This document shows positions 27,030 through 35,437 of a DNA stretch of 64,000 nt, piece after piece. How positions within the stretch are numbered: position 1 is the stretch's first letter; the number at the start of each line of letters is the position of its first letter. A program made the position numbers and the translations under genes. The notes under the pieces were generated by a model that was given only the letters and a program-made list of their open reading frames with translations, had not been told where the DNA came from and searched no databases. Location of the stretch: assembly GCA_945901085.1 (NCBI GenBank), contig CAMDJV010000012.1:1-64000 (forward strand), given 5' to 3'. Origin of the DNA: Rhodovarius crocodyli (lineage in GTDB: Bacteria > Pseudomonadota > Alphaproteobacteria > Acetobacterales > Acetobacteraceae).

Positions 27030-27659
27030 ATGATCATCAAGATAATTGCCGCCACGAATGGCACCGAGGCCCAGACGCTGCAGGATACCCCGCCCTTCGA
27101 GGACCTGTTGCTGCGAACCCTGCCCGCTCTGCGGCAATATGCCCTGGCGCTGACGCGCAACCGCCCCGATGCCGATGACCTGCTGCAAAACACCGTGGCC
27201 AATGCCCTGCGTGCGCGGGAGAGCTACGCGGCGGGGACCAATTTCAAGGCCTGGATGTCCTGCATCCTGCGCAACCGCTTTCTGTCGGATATTCGTCGGC
27301 GGCGGGAGAGTGTTTCGGTGGAGGATGCGCCGGCCGAATTATTCGCCCGGCCCGCCTCGCAGGATGGCCATATGGCGCTGCTTGAACTCAGGCGCGCCAT
27401 GGGCCGGCTGCGGCCCGACCATCGCCTGGCGCTGGTGATGATCACGGTGCAGGGAATGTCCTATGAGGAGGCATCGGCAGCGCTGGGGGTCCCGGTGGGC
27501 ACGGTGAAATGCCGGGTGTTTCGCGCCCGCAAGCTGCTGCATGGCTGGCTGCTGGATGATGCGCCGCCCAACCGGCCCCCCGCAGCGGGGCGCGCTGGTA
27601 TCGCGGTGGTGGATGATGGTAAGAAAGACGGGCGGATTGTCACCCTGCCGCGTTGCTGA
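27030..27659 (+). CDS. ecfG: General stress response ECF sigma factor EcfG
   Basis: A 209-residue sigma factor. Region 2 is RNRPDADDLLQNTVANALRA with FKAWMSCILRNRFLSDIRRRR. Region 4 is LVMITVQGMSYEEASAALG followed by VPVGTVKCRVFRARKLL, and the FRARKLL ending is typical of EcfG. About 30 extra residues follow region 4. nepR lies 8 bases downstream, the arrangement expected for EcfG and its anti-sigma factor. I looked for the usual GGAAC-N16-17-CGTT promoter upstream and did not see it. Confidence 0.88.
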   Translation: MIIKIIAATNGTEAQTLQDTPPFEDLLLRTLPALRQYALALTRNRPDADDLLQNTVANALRARESYAAGTNFKAWMSCILRNRFLSDIRRRRESVSVEDAPAELFARPASQDGHMALLELRRAMGRLRPDHRLALVMITVQGMSYEEASAALGVPVGTVKCRVFRARKLLHGWLLDDAPPNRPPAAGRAGIAVVDDGKKDGRIVTLPRC

Positions 27660-27667
27660 GGGCCATA

Positions 27668-27868
27668 GTGGACGCCACGCCGCCGAAATTGCGCAAGCCG
27701 GTGCAACCGGGAATGAGCCCCAGGCCGGGCGGCAGCCGCGCTGGCTCAGCCGATGCGGCCTTTGACATCTGGCTGCAGCGGGGCCTGCGTGACGTTTATG
27801 GCGAGGTGGCGGAGGAGCCGATCCCGCCTGAGATTCTCGCCCTGATCGAGAATAGCCGAAAGACCTGA
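27668..27868 (+). CDS. nepR: Anti-sigma factor NepR
   Basis: A 66-residue protein. The core AAFDIWLQRGLRDVYGEV and AEEPIPPEILALIENSR are the two NepR helices that bind EcfG or PhyR. A GTG start at 27668 is preferred, with GAGGG 5 bases upstream; a TTG at 27653 that overlaps ecfG is the alternative. Together with phyR and the sigma genes it completes the partner-switching core. The sensor histidine kinase that would phosphorylate PhyR is not in the window. Confidence 0.88.
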   Translation: MDATPPKLRKPVQPGMSPRPGGSRAGSADAAFDIWLQRGLRDVYGEVAEEPIPPEILALIENSRKT

Positions 27869-27934
27869 GAGGCGGCGCTATCCGCGCCGTGGATGTCGCG
27901 CCATGCTGCCGCCCTTGGCGGAGGGAGAGGCGCG

Positions 27935-28906
27935 ATGGCGGGATGGTTGCGGTGGATGTGTTTGGCCCTGGCCTGGCTGCTGCCGCCAGGCGCTTCTATG
28001 GCGCAGGAGGTGTGGCCGGCCCGGCCGGTGCGGGTGGTGGTGCCCTTTCTGGCTGGCGGTGGCGGTGATGCGGTGGGCCGCGCGATCTCCCAGGCGCTGA
28101 GCGAGCGCACCGGCCGCGCCTTCGTGGTGGATAATCGCCCAGGCGGCGCCAGCGCGCTGGGCACCGAGTTGGTGGCCCGCGCGGCGCCGGATGGCTACAC
28201 CATGGTCATTGTCGGGCCCAATCATTCCACCAATCCGCATCTCATGCCGCGCCTACCCTTTGACCCGCTGCGGGATTTCTCGCCCATCGCGTTGCTGACC
28301 AGCGCGCCTTATGTGCTGGTGGCTGACCCGAGCCTGCCCTTGCGCGGGTTTCAGGATTTCATTGCGCTGGCCCGGGCGCGGCCGGGGGCGCTCTCCTATG
28401 GCTCTGCCGGCAATGGCACGGCGGGGCATTTGGCGATGGAGATGATCAAGCTCGCCACTGGTATCGACGTGGTGCATGTGCCCTATCGCGGCAGCCCGCC
28501 GGTGCTGGTGGATGTGATGGCGGGGCGGCTGGCGGTGGGTTTTGACAATGTGCTCTCCTCCAGCCCTGGCATTCGGGCGGGGCAGATGCGGGCGCTGGCG
28601 GTGAGCGGTGCCGAGCGCTCGGCCCTGCTGCCGGATGTGGGCACCATCGCCGAGCAGGGGCTGCCCGGCTTTGCCGTCACGGTCTGGCAGGCGGCGCTGT
28701 TCCCCGCCGGGGTGGACCCAGCCATCACTGCACGGGCGAGTGCCGAGATGGCGGCGGTGCTGGCCACGCCTGAGCTGCGCGCCAGGCTGGCCGCCATTGG
28801 CGTGGCCCCCACCCCGAGCACGCCCGCGGCGCTGACGGATTTTATCGCTGCCGATATGGTGCGCTGGGGCGAGGTGGTGCGCCGTGCCGGGGTGCGGCTC
28901 GACTGA
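27935..28906 (+). CDS. TctC/Bug family receptor downstream of nepR
   Basis: A 323-residue secreted receptor. The signal ends near GASMAQE, then VVPFLAGGGGDAVG, DNRPGGASALG, SYGSAGNGTAGHL and HVPYRGSPP follow in the usual order. ATG 27935 is chosen for its GGAGGG site and because it starts the signal peptide; an upstream in-frame ATG would place extra residues before it. It lies 66 bases after nepR and could be read through from the stress locus. The multi-hairpin repeat follows it. Confidence 0.92.
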   Translation: MAGWLRWMCLALAWLLPPGASMAQEVWPARPVRVVVPFLAGGGGDAVGRAISQALSERTGRAFVVDNRPGGASALGTELVARAAPDGYTMVIVGPNHSTNPHLMPRLPFDPLRDFSPIALLTSAPYVLVADPSLPLRGFQDFIALARARPGALSYGSAGNGTAGHLAMEMIKLATGIDVVHVPYRGSPPVLVDVMAGRLAVGFDNVLSSSPGIRAGQMRALAVSGAERSALLPDVGTIAEQGLPGFAVTVWQAALFPAGVDPAITARASAEMAAVLATPELRARLAAIGVAPTPSTPAALTDFIAADMVRWGEVVRRAGVRLD

Positions 28907-28920
28907 TGCTGCGTTGCGGG

Positions 28921-29090
28921 GAAAAGAGATAGCGAAAGGGCTTTGCCCAGTCGCCCTCACCCAGAGAGAAAATGTTTAAACTCGATCATTTAACGAAGGT
29001 GGAGGAAACTAAGTTTCCTCCTGGGGTGCTCAAGGGGCAAAGCCCCTCGATCTTATTCTCCCGCGCTGTTCGTTTTTCCACAGCCTGTTA
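28921..29090 (-). repeat. Dispersed multi-hairpin intergenic repeat, copy 2
   Basis: On the minus strand this matches copy 1 (15610-15800) across the order AAGATCGAGGGGC, hairpin, AGCACCCCAGGAGGAAAC, hairpin, CCACCTTCG, and the tail GGGCAAAGCCCTTTCGCT. Hairpins are at 28938-28948 (GGGC/GCCC), 29001-29021 (9-bp arms) and 29033-29047 (AGGGGC/GCCCCT). The third hairpin of copy 1 is missing and replaced by unrelated sequence, so the element looks modular. It fills the gap between two co-directional receptor genes. Confidence 0.8.
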
Positions 29091-29123
29091 GTTTGGCGGC
29101 TCACTGTTGAGAGGCTGCACGCC

Positions 29124-30080
29124 ATGGCCACCCGCCGATCCCTTTTTGCCGCCGCTTTGGCCACGCCTGCCTTGGCCCAATCGGGTTTTCCCAATCGCCC
29201 GCTGCGGATGATCATCCCGGTGGGGGTGGCGGGTGCCACTGATATTGTGGGCCGCATCGTGGCCGAGCATATGGCCCAGCTGCTGGGCCGGCCGGTGGTG
29301 TGTGAGAATATTGCCGGTGCGGGCAGCACCATCGCCGCCGCCGCCTTTCAGCGCACCGCGCCGGATGGCTATACCATTTTCATCGGCACCAATAATCACC
29401 CGGTGATGCAGGCGATCCGCCGCGATTTCCCCTTCAACCCGATCACGGATTTTGTGCCCTTCTCGCTGGTGGCGCGGCAGCCCTCGGTGCTGGCGGTGAG
29501 CCCCGATGTGCCGGCGCGCGATGTGGCGGAGCTGATGGCCTGGCTGCGCGCGCGCGGTGATGCGGTGAATTACGGCTCCACCTTCCCCGGTGCCACCAAT
29601 CATTTGGCGGGCGAATTGATGAAGCATCTGGCGCGGGTGAATTTCACCATCGTGCCCTATCGCACCGCGGCGCTGGCGGTGCAGGATTTGGTGGCGGGGC
29701 GGGTGGATCTGACCATCGACAGCCCGATGATGCTGGCGCCGCTGATCCGCGAGGGGCGGCTGCGTGGTCTGGCGGTGAGTGGCGCGGAGCGGACTGACCT
29801 GCTGCCCGGCCTGCCCACGCTGATGGAATCCGGCGTGCCGGGTTATGAGTTGACGGCCTGGCAGGCGCTGTTCGTGCGCCCCGGCACGCCGCCGGAGGCG
29901 CTGGCGGTGCTGACCGATGTGGCCAAACGCACCCTGGAGGACCCCGGTGTGCGCGAGCGGCTGCGGCAGAACAGCGCCGAGGTTTGGCCTGACAGTTCGC
30001 CGGCGGCCGCTGCGGCGCATCTGCGCGCTGAGGTGGAGCGCTGGGGCCCACTTGTCGCCAATATGGGAATTGCCAATTGA
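29124..30080 (+). CDS. TctC/Bug family receptor coupled to an SDR
   Basis: A 318-residue secreted receptor with a short signal (LATPALAQS), then IIPVGVAGATD, ENIAGAGST, NYGSTFPGATNHL and IVPYRTAAL. The ligand-loop sequences deviate from the PPGG and HVPYRG versions seen in its relatives here, which suggests a different ligand. The stop overlaps the TTG start of the SDR gene (TTGA), so receptor and enzyme are likely made together and may act on the same compound. Confidence 0.9.
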   Translation: MATRRSLFAAALATPALAQSGFPNRPLRMIIPVGVAGATDIVGRIVAEHMAQLLGRPVVCENIAGAGSTIAAAAFQRTAPDGYTIFIGTNNHPVMQAIRRDFPFNPITDFVPFSLVARQPSVLAVSPDVPARDVAELMAWLRARGDAVNYGSTFPGATNHLAGELMKHLARVNFTIVPYRTAALAVQDLVAGRVDLTIDSPMMLAPLIREGRLRGLAVSGAERTDLLPGLPTLMESGVPGYELTAWQALFVRPGTPPEALAVLTDVAKRTLEDPGVRERLRQNSAEVWPDSSPAAAAAHLRAEVERWGPLVANMGIAN

Positions 30081-30802
30081 GCGGCCGGCTGGCGGGCCGC
30101 GTGGCCCTGGTGACTGGCGCGCGGGGCGGCATTGGCGCGGCCATCGCCCGACGTTTTGCCGAGCAGGGGGCGCTGGTGGCCGGTGCCGATATCGGGCCCG
30201 GGGTGGAGGCCGAACTGGCGCTGCATTGCGATGTCTCCGACCCCGCACAGGCCGAGGCCGCGGTGGCGGCTACGGTGGGGAAATTTGGTGCGCTGCATAT
30301 TCTGGTGAACAACGCCGCCGCCTTCGTGCCCGATAATACGGCCGAGACCATCCCGCTGGAGGATTGGAACCGCGCCATGGCGGTGAACCTGACGGGGCCG
30401 ATGCTGATGAGCCGCTATGCCATTCCGGCGATGCGCGCGGCGGGTGGCGGCAGCATCATCCATATGGCGTCACAGCTGGGCCATGTGGGGCGGGAGGGGC
30501 GGTTCTGGTACTGCACCGCCAAGGCGGCGCTGGTGCATATGGCCACCTGCATGGCCATTGACCATGCCAAGGACCGTATCCGGGTGAACAGTCTTTCGCC
30601 CGGGCCCATTGCCACCGACCGCACGCTGGGGCGGATTGGCGGGGAGGAGCGGGCTTTGGCGTTTTATGGCCCGCTGACGCTCACCGGGCGGCAGGGCACG
30701 CCGGAGGAAATTGCCGATGCCGCGCTGTTTCTGGCCAGCGATGAAAGCCGCTATATGACGGGGACTGACCTGCTGGTGGATGGCGGCTACAACGCGCGCT
30801 GA
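30077..30802 (+). CDS. Short-chain dehydrogenase/reductase
   Basis: A 241-residue Rossmann enzyme. It shows the cofactor motif TGARGGIGAAIA, NNAA, the catalytic Ser in MASQLGH, Tyr-x3-Lys in WYCTAKAAL, and the C-terminal GTDLLVDGGYNAR typical of classical SDRs. CDVSD after the second strand points to either cofactor. The TTG start at 30077 overlaps the receptor stop. The substrate is unknown; the coupling to a receptor suggests oxidation or reduction of an imported acid or alcohol. Confidence 0.9.
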   Translation: MSGRLAGRVALVTGARGGIGAAIARRFAEQGALVAGADIGPGVEAELALHCDVSDPAQAEAAVAATVGKFGALHILVNNAAAFVPDNTAETIPLEDWNRAMAVNLTGPMLMSRYAIPAMRAAGGGSIIHMASQLGHVGREGRFWYCTAKAALVHMATCMAIDHAKDRIRVNSLSPGPIATDRTLGRIGGEERALAFYGPLTLTGRQGTPEEIADAALFLASDESRYMTGTDLLVDGGYNAR

Positions 30803-30803
30803 C

Positions 30804-31016
30804 ATGCCCCAGGCTCCCATCGCGACGCCCTGCCAGAATATTTGCAAGATCGACCGCCAGCAGCGCTTCTGCCTGGGCTGTTTTCGCAGCCTGGGCGAGA
30901 TTGCCGCCTGGGTGCGGCTGACGCCGATGGAGCGTGAGGCGGTGATGGCGGCGCTGCCGGCGCGGCGTCAGCGATACCACATCGTGGGCAGCCACATCAC
31001 GATTTCAGGCACATAG
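30804..31016 (+). CDS. DUF1289 Cys-rich small protein
   Basis: A 70-residue protein with the DUF1289 pattern: Cys-x3-Cys in PCQNICKID, Cys-x2-Cys in FCLGCFRSLGEIAAWVRL, and MEREAV after it. The four cysteines likely bind a metal. The start lies 1 base after the SDR stop. Its last 49 bases overlap the end of the convergent dctM gene; such a long tail-to-tail overlap is unusual but both frames look real. Confidence 0.85.
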   Translation: MPQAPIATPCQNICKIDRQQRFCLGCFRSLGEIAAWVRLTPMEREAVMAALPARRQRYHIVGSHITISGT

Positions 31017-32248
31017 GTACAGAGCATCAGCACGCCGACCAGCGGAATCATGAAGGGCCAGACGCCCTTTGCCGCATCCTCGAAGCTGATATTGCCCACC
31101 CGGGCCAGAATGAAGAGCACGATGCCCACCGGTGGTGTGAGCAGCCCGATGCACAGGTTCAGCACCATGATCAGGCCGAAATGCACCGGGTCCACGCCAA
31201 TCGTCTCCATGATCGGCAGCATGATGGGGGTGAGGATGAGGATGGCGGGTAGCGGCTCGATCGCCAGCCCCACCAGGAGAAGAAAAATATTGGCCAGCAG
31301 CAGGATGAGCCATTTCTGCTCGGTCAATGCCAACACCCAGCCCACCACCATTTCCGAGGCGCGGGTGGTGGTGAGCAGCCAGCCGAAGATTTCCGAACCG
31401 GCGACGATGATGAGGATGGTGGCGGTGATCTCCACGGTTTCGAAGGAGACCTTGGCGATGGCTTTCCAGCCCAGGGTGCGGAAGACGAAAAGCCCCAGCA
31501 GCAGCGCCCAGGCCACGGCGCAGATCGCGCCCTCGGTGGGGGTGAAGGCGCCGGCGCGCATGCCGCCGATGATGATGATGGGGGTGGCCAGCGGCAGGGC
31601 GCCGCGCAGGAAGGTGCGGAACATTTCCGAAAGCCGGAATTTCGCATCCGCGCCATAACCGCGCACCCGGGCATAGTAATACACCATGCTCATCAGGCAG
31701 GTGGCCAGCAGCAGGCCAGGCACGATGCCAGCGGCGAAAAGCTGGCCGATGGAGGCATTGGCGGAGACGCCATAAATCACCAGCGGCAGGGAGGGCGGCA
31801 GCAGCGGCCCCAGCATGGAGGATGCGGCGGTGATGCCCACGGCGAATTTCGGGTCATAGCCATGCGCCTTCATGGCGCGGACCTCGATGGTGCCCAAGCC
31901 CGCCGCATCGCCCACCGCGGTGCCGGACATGCCAGCGAAGATGACCGAGCCGATGACGTTCACCTGCGCCAGGCCGCCGCGCATCCAGCCCACCGCGGCC
32001 ACGGCGAAATCATAAATCCGCTCGGTGATGCCGGAGGTGTTCATCAATAGCCCGGCCATGATGAAGAAGGGCACGCAAAGCAGCGGGAAACTATCCACGC
32101 CCGAGGCCATGCGGTGGACGATGGCCAGCATGGGGATGGTGCCATCGATATAGGCAAAGACGATGCCGGAGCCGGCGAGGGCTATGGCCACCGGGAAGCC
32201 CATGGCGAGCAGGCCGAAAAAGCCGAAAAGCAGGATGGCGGCGGTCAT
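30968..32248 (-). CDS. dctM: TRAP transporter large permease
   Basis: A 426-residue inner-membrane protein with about twelve hydrophobic segments. Family blocks include LLFGFFGLLAMGFPVAIALA at the N-terminus, GMSGTAVGDAAGLGTIE near residue 105 and LTPPVGIVLFILARVG near the end. It forms the ion-coupled channel for a C4-dicarboxylate-like or other acidic solute. ATG 32248 overlaps the dctQ stop (ATGA); the longer frame upstream would lie inside dctQ. No DctP receptor gene is adjacent. Confidence 0.94.
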   Translation of the reverse strand: MTAAILLFGFFGLLAMGFPVAIALAGSGIVFAYIDGTIPMLAIVHRMASGVDSFPLLCVPFFIMAGLLMNTSGITERIYDFAVAAVGWMRGGLAQVNVIGSVIFAGMSGTAVGDAAGLGTIEVRAMKAHGYDPKFAVGITAASSMLGPLLPPSLPLVIYGVSANASIGQLFAAGIVPGLLLATCLMSMVYYYARVRGYGADAKFRLSEMFRTFLRGALPLATPIIIIGGMRAGAFTPTEGAICAVAWALLLGLFVFRTLGWKAIAKVSFETVEITATILIIVAGSEIFGWLLTTTRASEMVVGWVLALTEQKWLILLLANIFLLLVGLAIEPLPAILILTPIMLPIMETIGVDPVHFGLIMVLNLCIGLLTPPVGIVLFILARVGNISFEDAAKGVWPFMIPLVGVLMLCTYVPEIVMWLPTMWYR

Positions 32249-32796
32249 GCGATGACATCCTGGGTGTTGGGTGCATCGCCATGCCGCCAGCGGCGCCATA
32301 TCCACAGCGCCTCGCGGATGCTCATGGCCAGGAAGCCCACGAAGATGGGCCAGTACACCCAGCCCAGGGTGGATTGGAAACTATCCATCGGCATCACGCC
32401 CATGCGGTCCGCCAGATCATAGCCGACCACGGTACAGAAGACCCAGAAGGCGAGCCGCCCGGCATCGAGGATGGCCCAGAGCACTCGGCGGGCCGGCATG
32501 GGCAGGGATTGTTCCAGCACTTCGACGCGGATGTGGGTGCCGCGCCGGACTGCGCCGGCGCTGCCGATGAAGGTGAGCACCATCAACAGGTAGCGGGCCA
32601 CCTCCTCGGTCCAGGCCACACTGTCATTGAGCGCATAGCGGGAGAAGAACTGGGTGAAGACGAGGCCGGCGGTGGTCCAGAGCAGGACCAGGCCCACCCA
32701 ATCCTCCGGCCCGTAATCGCGCAGGCGGAATTTTCGCAGATCATCGGCATAGCCGGCCTCCTCCAGTTCGGCCACGCCTTCGAATGGTTTGTTCAC
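32245..32796 (-). CDS. dctQ: TRAP transporter small permease
   Basis: A 183-residue protein with four membrane segments, FFSRYALNDSVAWTEEVARYLLM and GAVRRGTHIRVE being the DctQ landmarks. It pairs with DctM. The promoter side faces the TPP riboswitch, which belongs to the divergent gene. The N-terminal ~35 residues are soluble and charged, somewhat longer than usual. Confidence 0.92.
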   Translation of the reverse strand: MNKPFEGVAELEEAGYADDLRKFRLRDYGPEDWVGLVLLWTTAGLVFTQFFSRYALNDSVAWTEEVARYLLMVLTFIGSAGAVRRGTHIRVEVLEQSLPMPARRVLWAILDAGRLAFWVFCTVVGYDLADRMGVMPMDSFQSTLGWVYWPIFVGFLAMSIREALWIWRRWRHGDAPNTQDVIA

Positions 32797-32863
32797 GCTA
32801 CTTCCCCGCCGCGTTTGTATGGGCAGGGTGAGGCCGGCGGGGGGCGGCTGTCAAAGCCCCCAC

Positions 32864-32892
32864 TTGCCACCGGCCGGCAAGGCGCGCAGAAA
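32864..32892 (+). promoter_or_regulatory. Possible promoter for the TPP-riboswitch transcript
   Basis: TTGCCA (32864-32869), 17 bases, then CAGAAA (32887-32892). The -10 is a weak match. The transcript would begin just at the 5' side of the riboswitch, which is the main reason to note it. Confidence 0.3.
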
Positions 32893-32900
32893 ACCCAGGT

Positions 32901-32993
32901 CACCTGGGTGAGCCCCTTTGTCGGGGCTGAGAGGCGGGACGCATCCCGCGAACCTTGGAACCTGATCCGGTTAAAACCGGCGTAGGGAGGGTG
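32901..32993 (+). ncRNA. TPP riboswitch (THI element)
   Basis: The two conserved halves are both present. The pyrimidine-sensing half is GGGTGAGCCCC...GGGGCTGAGA with a GCGGGA/TCCCGC hairpin after it. The pyrophosphate half is CTTGGAACCTGATCCGG followed by TTAAAACCGGCGTAGGGA. A closing helix can form between CACCT near 32901 and AGGGTG near 32993. It binds thiamin pyrophosphate and normally lowers expression of the gene below. It lies 64 bases before the ATG of the peptide-type binding protein, probably acting on its translation. Confidence 0.93.
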
Positions 32994-33056
32994 CATTGGG
33001 CCGTGCGCGTGCCCCTGTCCCACCTTGCGTCCGGTTTGCCATATGGAGGGAATGGG

Positions 33057-34622
33057 ATGAAGCGTCGCGTTTTTCTGGCCGCTGCGGCCGCCACACCAGC
33101 CATTGCGCAGACCGCGCGGGCCAGAACCCTGCGCTTCATGCCGCAGGCGGCACTTGCCGCGCTGGACCCGATTTTCAACCCCACCACCATTGTCACCACA
33201 CATGGGTTTTGCGTGTTTGACACGCTGTATGGCGCCGACCGGCAATTGCGGCCGCAACCGCAAATGGCCGAGGGGCATAGCGTTTCCGCCGATGGGCTGC
33301 GCTGGGAGATCCGCCTGCGCGAGGGTTTGCGCTGGCATGATGGCGAGGCGGTGCGGGCGGCGGATTGCGTGGCCAGCATTCGGCGCTGGGCGGCGCGTGA
33401 TGGCTTTGGCGGCGTGCTGCTGCGCGCCACGGAGGAGCTTTTCGCCAGTGATGACCGCACCGTGGTCTTTCGGCTGAAGCGGCCCTTCCCGGCGCTGCTG
33501 GATGCGCTGGCCAAGCCTGCCGCCAGCCCGTGCTTCATGATGCCCGAGCGCATTGCCGCCCTGCCGGCTGACCGCCCGCTGGGGGCCGAGCATATGATCG
33601 GCTCCGGCCCCTGGCGGTTCATGGCCGGTGAGTTCAACCAAGGTGCCCGCGCGCATTATGCCAAGAACGAGGCCTATATGCCGCGCGCCGAAGCGGCCGA
33701 GGCGGCGTCAGGCGGCAAGCGGGTGCATTTTGACCGGCTGGAGATGGTCTGGATTCCCGATGGCGGCACGGCGGCGGCGGCGCTGCGCACCGGCGAGATC
33801 GACTGGATCGAATACCCGCTGCCCGACCTGGTGCCCACGCTGGAGCGGGACCGCAATACCCGCACCCAGGTTTATGACCCCAACGGGTTTCTGGGGTTTT
33901 TGCGTTTCAACCATTTGCATGCGCCGTTCAATGATGTGCGGGTGCGCCGCGCCATCCGCGATGTGCTGGTGCAGAGCGACTTCATGCAGGCGGTGGCGCT
34001 GCCGGGTGACTGGCAGGAATGCCATGCGATGTTCCCCTGCGGCCTGCCGGCGACGCGCGAATTCACCCCTGCGGCGCGCGGCGAGGCAGCGATGCAGCGC
34101 GCCCGCGATGCGCTGCGCGAGGCCGGCTATAATGGCGAGCCGATTGTGCATGTGAACCCCTCGGACTTCCCGGCCGTGACCCAGCAGGGCCGGGTGACGG
34201 CGGATGTGATGCGCCGCCTGGGGGTGAATATTCAATTGGTCGAGGCCGATTGGGCCACCACCATCGCGCGGCGCGCCAGCCGCAACCCGCCGGCCCAGGG
34301 TGGCTGGAGCCTGCACAACACCAATTTTCCGGCCCCGGGCATCGCCAATCCTGCCGTCTCGCCGATTATCCGCATGAATGGCCAAGCGGCCTGGTTCGGC
34401 TGGCCGGAGGATGCGGCGGTGGAGGCCGAGGCGGTGCGCTGGATTGAGGCGCCAGATGCCGCCACGCAGGGGGCTGCCATGGCGAAGCTGCAGGAACTGG
34501 CCTGGGATGCGGTGCCCTTTGCGCCGACCGGGCTGTTCCGGCTGCGCACGGCGTATCGGGCGGATCTGTCAGGAGTGTTGCAGGGGCCGAACCCGTTTTT
34601 GTGGAATTTGCGGCGGGTTTAG
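33057..34622 (+). CDS. Family 5 extracellular binding protein under a TPP riboswitch
   Basis: A 521-residue receptor with a signal peptide (MKRRVFLAAAAATPAIAQ), the LRPQPQMAEGHSVSADGL region, LREGLRWHDGEAVRAADCV at about residues 83-101, and GSGPWRFMAGE near residue 180. GGAGGG precedes ATG 33057. The fold is that of DppA/OppA-like receptors, but the TPP riboswitch upstream implies a thiamin-related ligand or precursor. This is inferred; none of the standard thiamin receptor families matches. No permease is adjacent. Its end overlaps the convergent eipB end by 4 bases. Confidence 0.92.
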   Translation: MKRRVFLAAAAATPAIAQTARARTLRFMPQAALAALDPIFNPTTIVTTHGFCVFDTLYGADRQLRPQPQMAEGHSVSADGLRWEIRLREGLRWHDGEAVRAADCVASIRRWAARDGFGGVLLRATEELFASDDRTVVFRLKRPFPALLDALAKPAASPCFMMPERIAALPADRPLGAEHMIGSGPWRFMAGEFNQGARAHYAKNEAYMPRAEAAEAASGGKRVHFDRLEMVWIPDGGTAAAALRTGEIDWIEYPLPDLVPTLERDRNTRTQVYDPNGFLGFLRFNHLHAPFNDVRVRRAIRDVLVQSDFMQAVALPGDWQECHAMFPCGLPATREFTPAARGEAAMQRARDALREAGYNGEPIVHVNPSDFPAVTQQGRVTADVMRRLGVNIQLVEADWATTIARRASRNPPAQGGWSLHNTNFPAPGIANPAVSPIIRMNGQAAWFGWPEDAAVEAEAVRWIEAPDAATQGAAMAKLQELAWDAVPFAPTGLFRLRTAYRADLSGVLQGPNPFLWNLRRV

Positions 34623-35428
34623 CAACCACCGCTGGGCGCCAGCGCCAGTTCCAGCATCTGTCCATTGACGATGAACTCGCCGAAATCCATCTTCATCTCA
34701 TCGGCCACGCCATTGGCCCAATAGCGCAGCGAGACCTCATAGCCCGGGGTGGAAGCGCCGCCCTGCTGGCCCGGCTCGAAGAAGGCGATGCGCATGCGGG
34801 CGTGGCCGAAGGGGGCCAGCGCGGGGAAGCGGCTATTCTCGGCAGGCGCCTGCCAGCCACCGGTGATGACCGTTGTCGTGTCCTGCGGGCCATCGGCCGT
34901 GGTGCCATCCAGCAGCGGTGCCAACAGCAGGCGCTGCCCGGCGCGGGCGGCGGCCAGCGCACGGATGGTGTGGATCATCGGGAAGAGCGTGCCGGGGGCC
35001 AGGCGCATTTCATTCGGCACCGGGTCGGTGAAGACGACGCGCCCGCCGGCTTCGGTTTGCGTGGCCTCGCCGGCGACGCGGCTGGTCACCGCACCCTCGG
35101 TCACCTGGGTGAGCGAGAAGCGCAGGGTTTGGCCATCCTTGCTCTCCAGGGTGGAATAATCGCTGCTGGTCTCGACCGTATTGCCGTCCCTATCCGTCAC
35201 CACCAGGGTGAAGCGCTGGCGGGTGGCCCAGGCCTCGCAGGCATCCTGCACCTCGAACAGCATGGCACCCTCGGCCCGCTGTATGCCCGCGGTGTCGCGC
35301 GAGCGATCCAGCGTGAGGCGATAGGCAGCGCGGTGGGCCACCATATCGGCTGCCCCCTCCACCGGGCCGGCGGCATTCGCAAAAACCGGCGCCAGGGCCA
35401 GCACGGCAGCAAGGAGGACGTATTTCAT
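34619..35428 (-). CDS. Envelope integrity protein EipB-like (DUF1849)
   Basis: A 269-residue periplasmic protein with a signal peptide ending in ANAAGP and a beta-spiral-type body. The N-terminal HRAAYRLTLDRSR and the MLFEVQDACEAW segment match DUF1849. Brucella EipB has two conserved cysteines joined in a disulfide; here the visible ones are in VQDACEAW and the last residue, so the second is shifted to the very C-terminus. The role in envelope stability is inferred from the family. It lies 9 bases after aspS in the same direction. Confidence 0.85.
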   Translation of the reverse strand: MKYVLLAAVLALAPVFANAAGPVEGAADMVAHRAAYRLTLDRSRDTAGIQRAEGAMLFEVQDACEAWATRQRFTLVVTDRDGNTVETSSDYSTLESKDGQTLRFSLTQVTEGAVTSRVAGEATQTEAGGRVVFTDPVPNEMRLAPGTLFPMIHTIRALAAARAGQRLLLAPLLDGTTADGPQDTTTVITGGWQAPAENSRFPALAPFGHARMRIAFFEPGQQGGASTPGYEVSLRYWANGVADEMKMDFGEFIVNGQMLELALAPSGGC

Positions 35429-35437
35429 CGCCTGTAT

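Noticed and set aside
27862-27900. CTGAGA followed by a hairpin, as in a THI element
   Set aside because: The pyrophosphate half is absent, and the CTGAGA is made by the nepR stop codon region.
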